Source of the DNA: Phycisphaerales bacterium
GTDB lineage: Bacteria > Planctomycetota > Phycisphaerae > Tepidisphaerales > Tepidisphaeraceae
Direction of reading: 5' to 3'
Assembly (NCBI GenBank): GCA_028291615.1
Contig: JAQGHM010000067.1
Coordinates: forward strand, 22,551-86,550
DNA: 64,000 nt
Position 1 is the first letter of the stretch. Each line of letters starts with the position of its first letter. Below, piece after piece: positions 45,648-53,689 of the stretch. The notes beneath the pieces are model-generated. The model was not told the DNA's origin, did not search any database, and worked only from the letters and a program-made list of their open reading frames with translations. The position numbers were made by a program, and so were the translations under genes.

Positions 45648-46268
45648 TTATTGTCGGGCGACTAAGATCCGGTCCGTCCCGCCCAGTGCAAACGTCACCG
45701 CCCCGCGCCCCATCGCGCGGCAGCGCGCCCACGTCCGGCTCCGCCACCGACACCGCACGAATCGCCCGCCGACTGCGAAGCCTTCCCCGCCGTAGCTGCG
45801 CACCGAAGCGACGTTCGACGGATGCACCAACGTACACGCAAATGCCGAGGCTTCCGTCAGTCGCAACCGTTCGGCCACCAATGCACGCTGCAACTTCCGC
45901 CCGCGCTGCGCCGGCGCGACGAAGTCCCCGAACAGGTAAACCCCGGCCCGCGGGTCGATCGTCGCGGCGATCTCGTCGACGTAGAATGGCCGCCCGGTTA
46001 TCCACCCCATCGCCAGCACCGTGTTTGCCTCGTCAAGCGCGATCACCGCGCTGGCCCCTTCGCCGATCATTTCCCGCGTCCATCCCTCAGGAAAACCGTG
46101 TGCGCTGGCGAACGCCTCCAGCATTCCAGCATTCGGATCGCTCACGGACCGGATCGACCGCATGTCCACCCCCACCGTCCCCGACTCTGGAGCAGGCGCT
46201 GCTCCCGTCCGCCCCATCAACAGATGTTCGTCCGATTGGGGCAGCAGGCGGCGCAACAGATCCTTCAT
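45648..46268 (-). CDS. GNAT-family N-acetyltransferase
   Basis: 206 aa. GNAT core visible: FYVDEIAATIDPRAGVYLF, FVAPAQRGRKLQRALVAERL (acetyl-CoA loop) and ACTLVHPSNVASVRSYGGEGF. Substrate unknown. Lies six bases before the LacI-type gene's stop on the same strand but begins with its own TACTCT at 46276-46281, seven bases before ATG, with no Shine-Dalgarno. Confidence 0.8.
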   Translation of the reverse strand: MKDLLRRLLPQSDEHLLMGRTGAAPAPESGTVGVDMRSIRSVSDPNAGMLEAFASAHGFPEGWTREMIGEGASAVIALDEANTVLAMGWITGRPFYVDEIAATIDPRAGVYLFGDFVAPAQRGRKLQRALVAERLRLTEASAFACTLVHPSNVASVRSYGGEGFAVGGRFVRCRWRSRTWARCRAMGRGAVTFALGGTDRILVARQ

Positions 46269-46273
46269 CGCAA

Positions 46274-47272
46274 TCAGAGTATCGGTTCGTCCCGCCCGAA
46301 CAACTCGACCTCAAACGCCTTGTTCGTCACCACCTTTGCCGGCAGGAGGATCGGCGTAACGGTCTGATTGCCATCGAGTAGTTTGAGAATCTGCGCCACG
46401 CACCCTTCGGCCAACGCGGGAATGTCCTGCATCGCGCAGACGATCGGAACCCGCAGCAGATCCATCATCGGGATCTCGTCGAACACGCCCACGATCGGCG
46501 GCCGCTCGATTTGCCCCAACGACTCCACCACCCCCTGGGCGAGGAAGTTGTTCGTGCAGACGATCGCCTGCACCCGCGGCAGCACCTCGGTGAACTGCCG
46601 AAACGCAGCCCGCCCCGTCGCCTTCTGGGCGGCGCCCTCGTAGCGGGAGAGCACCTCGAACCGCTGCGACAAGATCTCGCACCGGCGTCGATGGGTAATC
46701 ACGTGCTGCGGCCCGCACAACAGCGCGATCTGTCGTACGCCCCCACGATCCAGCACGTCGCATAGGATGTTGGCGATCTGATCCTGATCCGACGCGACCG
46801 ACGACGGAATCCCCGCGATCGGCCGATCCAGGATCACCAGCGGTAACGTCGCCGGCAGCGATTGCAGCATCTGCTCCTTGCTGCTGGCCAGCGGCACCAC
46901 AATGAGACCATCGATCCCCTTGGCAGCCACCATCCGGAGGTAGTCCGACTCCTTCTCTAGGTCCTCAGCACTGTTGCAGAGCATGAGGGAGTAACCATGC
47001 TGGGCCAGCGAGCGCTCGATCAAGCTGCCGAGCTGCCCGAAGAACGGGTTCGCGATGTCCGAAACCAGCAGCGCCACGGTGTAAGTCTTGCGGGTGCGGA
47101 GACTTCTGGCCAGCAGGTTAGGCCGATACCCCATCCGATCGGCAACTTCCCGCACCCGGTCGCGGGTCTCCTTGGAGATGCGGTTGGCCATCGCCCCGCC
47201 GGACAAGACCCGGGAGACCGTCGAAACCGACGTGTGCGTTTCGCGGGCGATGTCGACCAGTGTGGGCGTCAT
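46274..47272 (-). CDS. LacI-family transcriptional regulator
   Basis: 332 aa. LacI helix-turn-helix and hinge (LVDIARETHTSVSTVSRVLSGG, MGYRPNLLARSLRT) and a sugar-sensing domain (VALLVSDIANPFFGQL, DGLIVVPLAS, VGVFDEIPMMD). Start at ATG 47272 is the usual LacI N-terminus; ATG 47302 adds ten residues. No Shine-Dalgarno; TACATT lies ten bases before 47272. A TGCAATTGCA palindrome at 47292-47301 may be its own operator. Longer in-frame extension upstream is low-complexity and rejected. Confidence 0.9.
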   Translation of the reverse strand: MTPTLVDIARETHTSVSTVSRVLSGGAMANRISKETRDRVREVADRMGYRPNLLARSLRTRKTYTVALLVSDIANPFFGQLGSLIERSLAQHGYSLMLCNSAEDLEKESDYLRMVAAKGIDGLIVVPLASSKEQMLQSLPATLPLVILDRPIAGIPSSVASDQDQIANILCDVLDRGGVRQIALLCGPQHVITHRRRCEILSQRFEVLSRYEGAAQKATGRAAFRQFTEVLPRVQAIVCTNNFLAQGVVESLGQIERPPIVGVFDEIPMMDLLRVPIVCAMQDIPALAEGCVAQILKLLDGNQTVTPILLPAKVVTNKAFEVELFGRDEPIL

Positions 47273-47291
47273 TTCAAGCTTGAATGTACCG

Positions 47292-47301
47292 TGCAATTGC
47301 A
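47292..47301. promoter_or_regulatory. Palindrome, possible LacI-type autoregulatory operator
   Basis: Perfect 10-bp palindrome TGCAATTGCA 20 bases before the regulator start, where an operator overlapping the promoter would sit. Its shape (central AATT instead of CG) is not the classic LacI core, so support is limited. Confidence 0.35.
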
Positions 47302-47302
47302 T

Positions 47303-48163
47303 TAATTCACAGAGAAATCGAATGCACAGCGTCGCGCTGCTCGGGGCAAGTTGACTTGGTTTTACGCCGGCGCGCTCTGGAACTGGGCGGGGAAAAATGT
47401 GGCGTGAACTCTGCTTTGCGGGAGGGGGTGGATGTAAGTGTTGACTGAGAATTGGTTTGAGAGCGGATTGGCGGCGCGGCGGGTAGGGGTGAAGTGAGGG
47501 ATTTTCGCGGGTTTTTGAAGAGTTTTCGCGGGTTTGGCGGGGGGAAATGAAGGGGAATCGGGGGAGGTGAAGGGGTGAGTAGCTCGCTCGGCAGGCAGGT
47601 TTGAAGATGAGGGGGTGAGCGGTGGGTTTGATTTTCGCCGGCGCGCGGCGGGAGATTGGGGAGGAATGTGACGAAGAGGCGCGGTGACGCCGAGGGGAAA
47701 CTTGGGTTCGTTTTGCACGGGCGCGATGGACGGCGCGCTTTGGGGTGGTTTGGGGCGCTTTGGCAGGGTTTGGCACGCGTTGGGTGGTCGTGGCGCGGGG
47801 GCGGGGGATTGGATTGTCGGTGCGCATAGCGGGTCCTCTGTATTGCTGGCGGTGGTGCGCGTTTGGGACCACGGTTGCGCATCGCGCGGGGTGGAATGTG
47901 GGTTTTTGGGGTGGGAATGGGGGAAGACTTTTTTATTTTTCGGCTGAGCGGGGGTGCGCGGTGAGACGTTGCGCGGGCGGGGCCGAAGGCGGCGTAGTCG
48001 GCGTCGTTGAGGGAGATGCGGCGCGGCGGGCGAGGCGCGGTTGAGGACTTCGTAAATCACGTCGCTGGGCAACGGCGCAGTGGGCGACATAGGTAAGCGA
48101 TTCTCCTTCGGCGAGGAAGCGATGGGTGAGGGAAAGCGGTGAAATGATTCCTGACACTTTGCG
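47303..48163. other. G-rich non-coding stretch
   Basis: About 860 bases without a convincing gene. The plus strand is strongly G-rich with GGGG runs between 47390 and 47960; frames here are Pro/Arg-rich noise. It holds two copies of TTTTCGCGGGTTT 21 bases apart (47502-47514, 47523-47535) and a 10-bp repeat (47739-47788). Minus-strand 48090-47960 contains MSPTAPLPSDVIYEVLN in one frame and RISLNDADYAAFGPA in another, possibly a remnant of a small frameshifted gene. Confidence 0.5.
47739..47788 (+). repeat. Five 10-bp units of TTTGG
   Basis: Units TTTGGGGTGG, TTTGGGGCGC, TTTGGCAGGG, TTTGGCACGC and GTTGGGTGGT follow each other with exact 10-bp phase, one helical turn. Lies about 470 bases upstream of the LacI-type gene. 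Confidence 0.7.
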
Positions 48164-48373
48164 CGTTCGTAGAACAACATCGAGTCGAACTAGAACAAGA
48201 TCGCGGCGCGCGAGAACCAGATCGCGTCAAAAGAGTACAAAATCGAATCGCGCGAGAACTCTTTTAGCTCAATTCACAACCATTTGACCCGCGCGAGAAC
48301 AAATTCGCCCTGCGCGAGCATGGTTTTGATCGTGCCGACAACACATTTGATCCGCACGCGGTAGTGCAACTGT
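48164..48373. repeat. Degenerate 21-bp tandem repeat array
   Basis: About ten units of 21 bases (with one 20/22 step near 48289), best copies TCGAACTAGAACAAGATCGC and CGCGCGAGAACCAGATCGCG; core CGCGAGAAC. Read on the plus strand it would give heptads such as AARENQIA and SKEYKIE but contains TAG stops, so it is either non-coding or decayed coiled-coil coding DNA. It lies just downstream of the SIR2-TPR gene. Confidence 0.75.
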
Positions 48374-48448
48374 AATTACCACCGTTCGCTCTGATCCTAC
48401 GTCGCGTGCGAGCGCGCATTTGCCAGCACAGCAAACTCAGAACTGGCA

Positions 48449-50314
48449 CTACGCGACGGCCACCTTGTCAGCCGCCGCCTTCTCCGCCGCCGCCTTCTCC
48501 GCCGCCGCCTTCTTAGCAGCCACCGCGACGCTCAACTTCTTTTTCAAGGTTTCCACTGCCGCGATGCCCTTAACGATCTCCTCCTTTGGGAATCGCGTTA
48601 GGCACCCGATTGCTCGTTCATTTTGCGCGATAGCCTCCTCTAACCTTCCCGCCTCGTTCAACATGATGGCCACGTTGTTAGTTGCAAACACAGTTACCTC
48701 TCCGCAGTCGGGAAATCGATCGCTCGCTTCTTGGAAGATTTTAAGGGCTTGTTCGAGGTCCCCGCCCTTCACTAACGCGCATGCCTTGCCGTTATAGCTA
48801 CGCGCCAGGTGGGGCAAGAGGTCACGGGATCCTGTCTTGTCATATCGCGCGATCAGTTCGTCGTAGGCGGCGATGGCATTCACCACATCGTTACGCTTTT
48901 GGTAGAGGTGATTCCCTCGAGAATTGCCAGCAAACATTACTAAATAATCGGCGCGAGCTTCCAGCGAACTTCGATGCGCTTCCGCGAGTTGGGATAACAA
49001 CTTACACGCAGGGACATGCCCCTCAGGGGAATCGTCCGCCTTGAGTTTCTCCGATTTGATTGCCTCTTCCATCGCAGCGATCAGTTCGTCTACCTGCTGG
49101 ATTTCTAGGCTGGTGGGATCGATCGCGGTCGCATTCTTGATGACCTCCGTATACTCAGAGCGCCTGAGGGCATCCCGCACCTTCTCCAAGGCCACATCCC
49201 GCGCCTGACGGTCCCGCGACTCCAACCTGCGCCCTTGAGAGATGCGATGGATTACTCCTTGAATGCTGTACAAATCCTCCTTCGAACGCGACCGATCCCG
49301 CAACACGGATCGTTTAAGCTGTTCGGCGTAGAAGCCCAAAGGGTCGCTGGTCAGCTTTGGAGCAGCGAGCTTAAAGTGTGACACGATCGCATCCAAGACA
49401 CTCCTCGCGCTCATGACCCGCTCTGGATCCGAGCTACCGTGCCCCTTGCTCTCGTCACTGGGGCTAGATCCAGGGTGCATGGTCGAGATGCTGGAGACGA
49501 TCTCGCCGGACTCCGTCGGCAATACAAACCGCACATCACTGTGGTCACGTAGCCAGGCGGGTAGTCGCTCTAGATCGCTCGAGCGATAGCAAAACCAGTA
49601 AAGCCTATATGCAAGGCGCTGTCCTTGGAGGCGACGCCGAAGGGACGCCATAATGACGTCCTTCTCCCACCCAGAGTAGCCAACCACGAGTGCCGAGCGC
49701 TTCGCAAGGATGCGATCCAATAGACTCCCCATCGTCATCATGGTGTTTCGCGAGTCTGCGGAACGTTCGGAGATTTCCTCGGAGAGATTACAGCAGTCAT
49801 AGAACCAATAACTGCCATGGACGTGAACGATCTGAACTACGCCGCGACGCTCCGGGTCAATTCGTTGCGCCGTCTGCGGATGGTCGCAAACCACACATTC
49901 CTTCCCGAAGAGCGCAAGGCCGCGCGCCAACAGGTCATCGAAATTCGGGGTGACAACGATATCAGCAACGCGACCAGATTCGAGGATATGCGCGAGCCGC
50001 AGATTCGCCGCTGAAATGGGCTGCCCTCGGAGAAGGTCCTGGAGATACTGCTGGCGCTCCGCGGCATGTGGATATGCGCATTCGAACCAATGGGAATAAT
50101 CTTTCATCGCGTCACCGGTCGAGGCGGCGTCCGGCTCCCCCTCCCCAGTTGCCTTTGTTCGGCAGTGTTCCTGGATCTCCGATGACAACGGAATCGGGGG
50201 GTGAGAGATTCCCGCGCCGGCGATAAAGAAGAATGGACGAAAATCATCGCTTTCGTGGGCATCGCACGCCATTCGGATTTCACGAAGTGCCCTGCTAATC
50301 TCCATTTCCGCCAT
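48449..50314 (-). CDS. SIR2-domain protein with TPR-like C-terminus
   Basis: 621 aa, cytoplasmic. Residues 28-290 are a SIR2-like NAD-binding domain: GAGIS (33-37), TPNFDDLL (122-129) with the Asn/Asp of the active site, HVHG (164-167) and VGYSG (211-215). The middle is helical; residues about 440-590 look like TPR repeats (AARADYLVMF, LARSYNGKACALVKGG, NNVAIMLNEAGRLEEAI). The end is a KKAAAEKAAAEKAAADK repeat. SIR2 domains of this type are often NADases in anti-phage systems; TPRs could sense or bind a partner. GGGAG precedes the ATG. No recognisable partner gene, so a single-gene system is possible. Confidence 0.82.
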   Translation of the reverse strand: MAEMEISRALREIRMACDAHESDDFRPFFFIAGAGISHPPIPLSSEIQEHCRTKATGEGEPDAASTGDAMKDYSHWFECAYPHAAERQQYLQDLLRGQPISAANLRLAHILESGRVADIVVTPNFDDLLARGLALFGKECVVCDHPQTAQRIDPERRGVVQIVHVHGSYWFYDCCNLSEEISERSADSRNTMMTMGSLLDRILAKRSALVVGYSGWEKDVIMASLRRRLQGQRLAYRLYWFCYRSSDLERLPAWLRDHSDVRFVLPTESGEIVSSISTMHPGSSPSDESKGHGSSDPERVMSARSVLDAIVSHFKLAAPKLTSDPLGFYAEQLKRSVLRDRSRSKEDLYSIQGVIHRISQGRRLESRDRQARDVALEKVRDALRRSEYTEVIKNATAIDPTSLEIQQVDELIAAMEEAIKSEKLKADDSPEGHVPACKLLSQLAEAHRSSLEARADYLVMFAGNSRGNHLYQKRNDVVNAIAAYDELIARYDKTGSRDLLPHLARSYNGKACALVKGGDLEQALKIFQEASDRFPDCGEVTVFATNNVAIMLNEAGRLEEAIAQNERAIGCLTRFPKEEIVKGIAAVETLKKKLSVAVAAKKAAAEKAAAEKAAADKVAVA

Positions 50315-50446
50315 AGATTGACTCCCTGAGCGTCAAATGCGCAAGCGATTATACGCTAAACCACCGACACGCGCACCTTCCGGCTCACGAAGCCGCTGTG
50401 GCCCCACGTCGCGGAGTCGCCCTCTGATCGTGCCGCTATCCATGGC

Positions 50447-50606
50447 ATGCGCGCCCTCTCCATCCGCCAGCCTTATGCCGAGTCGATCCCTTCGGCGAGC
50501 TCAGGGCAGGCTCTGCGGGGGATCAAGACGGCCCGAGTATCGCAGCCGCTCGACGCGGATCATTGGGGAGCGGTTTCACATCTACGCGGCGAAGGGCTCG
50601 GGGGCG
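50447..50606 (+). pseudogene. ASCH-domain gene, disrupted
   Basis: Starts MRALSIRQPYAES, the typical ASCH N-terminus. It is then interrupted by about 30 bases of dispersed repeat (SIPSASSGQA), resumes as LRGIKT, shifts frame at a CCC run (50532-50534) and continues in another frame as EYRSRSTRIIGERFHIYAAK. A second repeat block follows at 50607 and the remaining domain is missing. ASCH domains bind RNA or nucleosides. Clearly non-functional as read. Confidence 0.75.
50486..50513 (+). repeat. Dispersed CCTTCGGC-GAGCTCAGGGCAGGCTC repeat
   Basis: Short element ending in GCTCAGGGCAGGCTC inserted in the ASCH gene. The same type of repeat is common between and inside genes in many unrelated bacterial genomes; from memory, not checked here. 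Confidence 0.6.
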
Positions 50607-50656
50607 GTTCGACGAGCTCACCGCAGGTCGAGTTCGACAAGCTGACCGCGGGCAGG
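50607..50656 (+). repeat. Two tandem copies of the GTTCGAC-AGCT-ACCGC repeat
   Basis: TTCGACGAGCTCACCGCAGG and TTCGACAAGCTGACCGCGGG, 25 bases apart. Same family as the insertion at 50486 in a different orientation or subtype; it ends the readable ASCH sequence. Confidence 0.6.
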
Positions 50657-50753
50657 GGTCAGGGTTCAGGGAAATACAAGTCGCGTGATCTGGCGGTGGT
50701 GGTGGCGGGTGAGCGCTTGCCGGTGGTTCAGATCAGAAAGGGCGCGGAGCGAG

Positions 50754-50759
50754 TATAAT
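50754..50759 (+). promoter_or_regulatory. -10 box of the ABC exporter gene
   Basis: TATAAT eleven bases before ATG 50771; the transcript would have a leader of only about five bases and no room for a Shine-Dalgarno. Confidence 0.55.
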
Positions 50760-50770
50760 GCCGAGCTTCC

Positions 50771-52696
50771 ATGAAGCAGGCGAGCAGTTCAAAGCAGCGC
50801 GAACGGGACTTCCAGCGCACCCGCAACGATGAATCCACTGCGGGTGATGAGCCACCCGAGGGGGGCATCAGCGCGGGGTCTGAGAAGAAGGCGCGCGTCG
50901 ACAAGGCCACGCGGCAGCGATACCTGCGGGAGTATCGCAAGTGGCTTTGGCCTTACCGCTGGGGGCTGGTTGCGATCCTGCTCTTGGCGCTGGTCACCAC
51001 GGGTTTGGACATGGTCTGGCCGCTGGCGATTCGGCTGATCATGGACGGCGTGCTGGTCGGCAACGCCGCCACGCAAGGCGCCCGGACGGGTGAGCTGCTT
51101 CGGCTGGGTGGGTTGATCATTTTCGTGCTGCTGTTGAAGCAGGCGCTGGAGACGATTCGCTCCTGGCGGACGGCGAGTCTGGATGCGCGGGTGACGATCC
51201 GTCTTCGCCGCCGGTTGTTCGACAAGTTTCTCTCGCTGCCGCTGGGCAAGCTGTCGGAGATGAAGAGCGGCGGGATCGTGTCGCGGCTGTCGAGCGACGT
51301 GGATGCAATCAATGGGCTGGTGCAGATGGCGCTGATCTCGCCGACGGTCGCCGCGATCCGCCTGGTGCTGACGCTGGGCGTCCTGATCTGGATGAGCTGG
51401 CGGCTAGCGATGGGGGCGCTGGTGGTGCTGCCGCTGCTGGCGATCATCTCGCTGGTCTGGCTGCGGCGGGTGCGGCCGGTCTATCGCTCGGCACAGCAGG
51501 ACCGGCAGGAAGTGGACGGGCGGGTGAACGAGACCTTCGGCGGGATCAGGGTGGTGCGCGCCTTCCGCCGCGAGTCGCGCGAGGACAAGGGATATGCGCT
51601 GGGCCGGCACACGATCCTGCGGAAGTACCTCTGGGCGGTGCGCATGGAACTGGCGCTGGAGACCGTGTGGGGCTTACTCATCCCGGGATCGGTGCTGCTG
51701 ATCGTCTGGTACGGCGGATACCTCGTGATCGAAGGGAAGGCGAAGATCGGCGACCTGTTTGCGTTCCAGATCTTCGCGGCGCTGCTGATCCAGCCGGTCT
51801 GGGCGATCGTGTCGAGCGTGTCGCAGACGAACAAATCTGTGGCGGCGCTGGAGCGGGTGTTCGAGGTGCTGGAGATGCCGGTGGACAAACCGGATGTCTC
51901 TGGCGCGATCGACGCGCCGCGGGTGGTGGAGGAGATCCGGTTTGAGAACGTGACGTTTGAATATCGGCCGGGCACGGCGGTGATCAGGGACTTTTCGCTG
52001 AGCGTGCCGGGCGGGAGCGTGGTGGCGCTGGTCGGCCCGAGCGGCGCGGGGAAGACGACGCTGACGGATTTGGTGGCGCGGTTCTACGATCCGACCGCCG
52101 GCACGATCTCGCTGAACGGCGTGGATCTTCGTCGCTTGCGGCTTCGCAGCTACCGATCGCTGCTCGCGGTGGTGCAGCAGGAGACGTTCCTGTTCGATGG
52201 CACGGCGGCGGAGAACATCAGTTACGGTCGCCGCGGTGTGACGAACGAGGACATCACCGACGCCGCGCGGCGGGCCAATGCATTGGGTTTCATCGAGCAA
52301 CTCCCCGAAGGCTTTCAGACGCTGATCGGCGAACGCGGATTCAAGCTCTCCGGCGGGCAGAAGCAGCGGATCAGCATCGCCCGCGCGATCCTGGCTGATC
52401 CGCAGATCCTGATCCTCGACGAGGCGACGAGCAACCTCGACACGGAAAGCGAGCAATTGATCCAGGCGTCGCTGCAGGAACTGCTCAAGCACCGCACGAC
52501 GTTCGTGATCGCGCATCGCCTGAGCACGATCACGCACGCGGACCTGATCGTCGTGATGGAAGCCGGCCAGATTGTCGAAGTGGGCGGGCATGAAGAGCTG
52601 ATGGCTAAGGGGGGCAGCTATTTTGAGATGGTGGAACGGCAGCGGCGGTCGATGGGCGTGGGGGCGGAGTTGTTCGGCGCGGGGGAAGCGGTCTAG
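50771..52696 (+). CDS. ABC exporter, fused permease and ATPase (MsbA-like)
   Basis: 641 aa. A charged 50-residue N-terminal extension, six membrane helices (residues 62-345), then an ATPase domain: Walker A GPSGAGKT (422-429), signature LSGGQKQR, Walker B ILILDEAT, H-loop IAHRLST. Works as a homodimer or heterodimer; lipid, peptide or drug export. Stands alone, with its stop overlapping the convergent small gene by four bases. Confidence 0.94.
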   Translation: MKQASSSKQRERDFQRTRNDESTAGDEPPEGGISAGSEKKARVDKATRQRYLREYRKWLWPYRWGLVAILLLALVTTGLDMVWPLAIRLIMDGVLVGNAATQGARTGELLRLGGLIIFVLLLKQALETIRSWRTASLDARVTIRLRRRLFDKFLSLPLGKLSEMKSGGIVSRLSSDVDAINGLVQMALISPTVAAIRLVLTLGVLIWMSWRLAMGALVVLPLLAIISLVWLRRVRPVYRSAQQDRQEVDGRVNETFGGIRVVRAFRRESREDKGYALGRHTILRKYLWAVRMELALETVWGLLIPGSVLLIVWYGGYLVIEGKAKIGDLFAFQIFAALLIQPVWAIVSSVSQTNKSVAALERVFEVLEMPVDKPDVSGAIDAPRVVEEIRFENVTFEYRPGTAVIRDFSLSVPGGSVVALVGPSGAGKTTLTDLVARFYDPTAGTISLNGVDLRRLRLRSYRSLLAVVQQETFLFDGTAAENISYGRRGVTNEDITDAARRANALGFIEQLPEGFQTLIGERGFKLSGGQKQRISIARAILADPQILILDEATSNLDTESEQLIQASLQELLKHRTTFVIAHRLSTITHADLIVVMEAGQIVEVGGHEELMAKGGSYFEMVERQRRSMGVGAELFGAGEAV

Positions 52697-52824
52697 CGCG
52701 GTCGGCGAAGATGACGGAACGCGAACACCGCGGCGCAGATAATGGCCGCGACCAGCACGCCGCGGACGACCCATACGAACCAGCCGGGCACCCTGATGTC
52801 CGCTTCCATTGCGAGGATCGTCAT
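52693..52824 (-). CDS. 43-aa single-helix membrane protein
   Basis: One membrane helix (WFVWVVRGVLVAAIICAAVFAF) and a basic end (RHLRRPR). GGAG six bases before ATG 52824 supports the start. Twenty bases after the next upstream small membrane gene, so probably in the same transcript. Function unknown. Confidence 0.6.
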   Translation of the reverse strand: MTILAMEADIRVPGWFVWVVRGVLVAAIICAAVFAFRHLRRPR

Positions 52825-52844
52825 GAGTTCTCCAAGTCTGGCGA

Positions 52845-52994
52845 TCACCAGATGACTTTGCCGAAAACCAAGGCCCACAGGATTGTTGCCAGAATGCCGA
52901 TCATGATCCCCACGACCAGCCGCCCGTCAACGCCTTCTTTCCTTATGCGCTCCTCGTAGCTGAGGGTGAGCGGTTTTCGGTTTTGGTCCTTCAT
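52845..52994 (-). CDS. 49-aa single-helix membrane protein
   Basis: Charged N-terminal half (SYEERIRKEGVDGR) and a C-terminal helix (LVVGIMIGILATILWALVFG). Start chosen at ATG 52994, 20 bases after the stop of the 200-aa gene. A weak GGA is the only ribosome-site candidate. Function unknown. Confidence 0.55.
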   Translation of the reverse strand: MKDQNRKPLTLSYEERIRKEGVDGRLVVGIMIGILATILWALVFGKVIW

Positions 52995-53014
52995 CGCTAA
53001 CGTCCGATTCTCTT

Positions 53015-53617
53015 TCAGAACGAATGCCACACGTGCACGCTGTGGGCGCGGGCGTTGGCTTCGACCTGCTCAAGGGCCGCGCTAAATAGCGGGCCCATGT
53101 CCAGTTCGATTTCCGCTTTCTTTTTCGTGCGGCAGATCTGGTAGCGCGTGCCGCTGTTCTCGCCGCGAAAATAGAGGTCGCTCAGGTCGGCGAAGTTGAT
53201 CGCGGTTGCGGCGCCGGGGAGGAGTCCGCCGCGGAGCGGGGCGGTGATCGTGTCGGGCGTGACGGTGACCTGACATTCAGCCTGGTGCCAAAGCGGCACG
53301 AAACAGGCGAGTGCGACTGTCAAAAGGACGCCGCCAATCCACTTGAGCTGTGAACCGATCTCGCGGCGGAGTAGAACGATCGCGCTCAACACGGCGAGCG
53401 CAAGCAGCAGAGCGCCGCGTCGCGTGGAATCGGGGCTGACGCGATAGGTCGTCACATCGCCCGAGGTTTCGATAACGATGGAGGGCCGGGCGATGGAGTA
53501 GATGGCGGTAGCTAATGCGGCCAGGAGCACACCGGCGACAATCAACGTCACCAATTGGGACGGCGGCGGGACCGGCAGCACGGGCTGGGGCGGGGCGGTG
53601 GGAGATGGCGTCTCCAT
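53015..53617 (-). CDS. Membrane protein of unknown function
   Basis: 200 aa. Pro-rich N-terminus, three hydrophobic helices (LVTLIVAGVLLAALATAIYS; LLLALAVLSAIVLL; GGVLLTVALACFVPLW), then a beta-type C-terminal domain (VTVTPDTITAPLRGG, INFADLSDLYFRGENSG) that resembles bacterial PH-like domains. Start at ATG 53617; TAGAAT at 53625-53630, seven bases upstream, and no Shine-Dalgarno. Head of a three-gene small membrane cluster, divergent from the alcohol dehydrogenase. Confidence 0.65.
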   Translation of the reverse strand: METPSPTAPPQPVLPVPPPSQLVTLIVAGVLLAALATAIYSIARPSIVIETSGDVTTYRVSPDSTRRGALLLALAVLSAIVLLRREIGSQLKWIGGVLLTVALACFVPLWHQAECQVTVTPDTITAPLRGGLLPGAATAINFADLSDLYFRGENSGTRYQICRTKKKAEIELDMGPLFSAALEQVEANARAHSVHVWHSF

Positions 53618-53689
53618 TGCGGGGATTCTAACATCGCGCTTTTCATTATGCCGCGTCTCTGCGAACCTGTTCGGGGGAGGAGATTGAGC

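Noticed and set aside
47362..48180. 272-codon minus-strand frame and overlapping frames upstream of the LacI-type regulator
   Set aside because: Pro/Arg/Ser-rich low-complexity translation of a G-rich stretch in all frames; treated as non-coding.
48164..48373. CRISPR array
   Set aside because: Units are contiguous 21-mers without unique spacers, and no cas gene is nearby.
50447..50758. 103-codon frame as an intact gene
   Set aside because: Only its first 13 residues and a short later piece match ASCH; the rest translates dispersed repeats, so it is a pseudogene.
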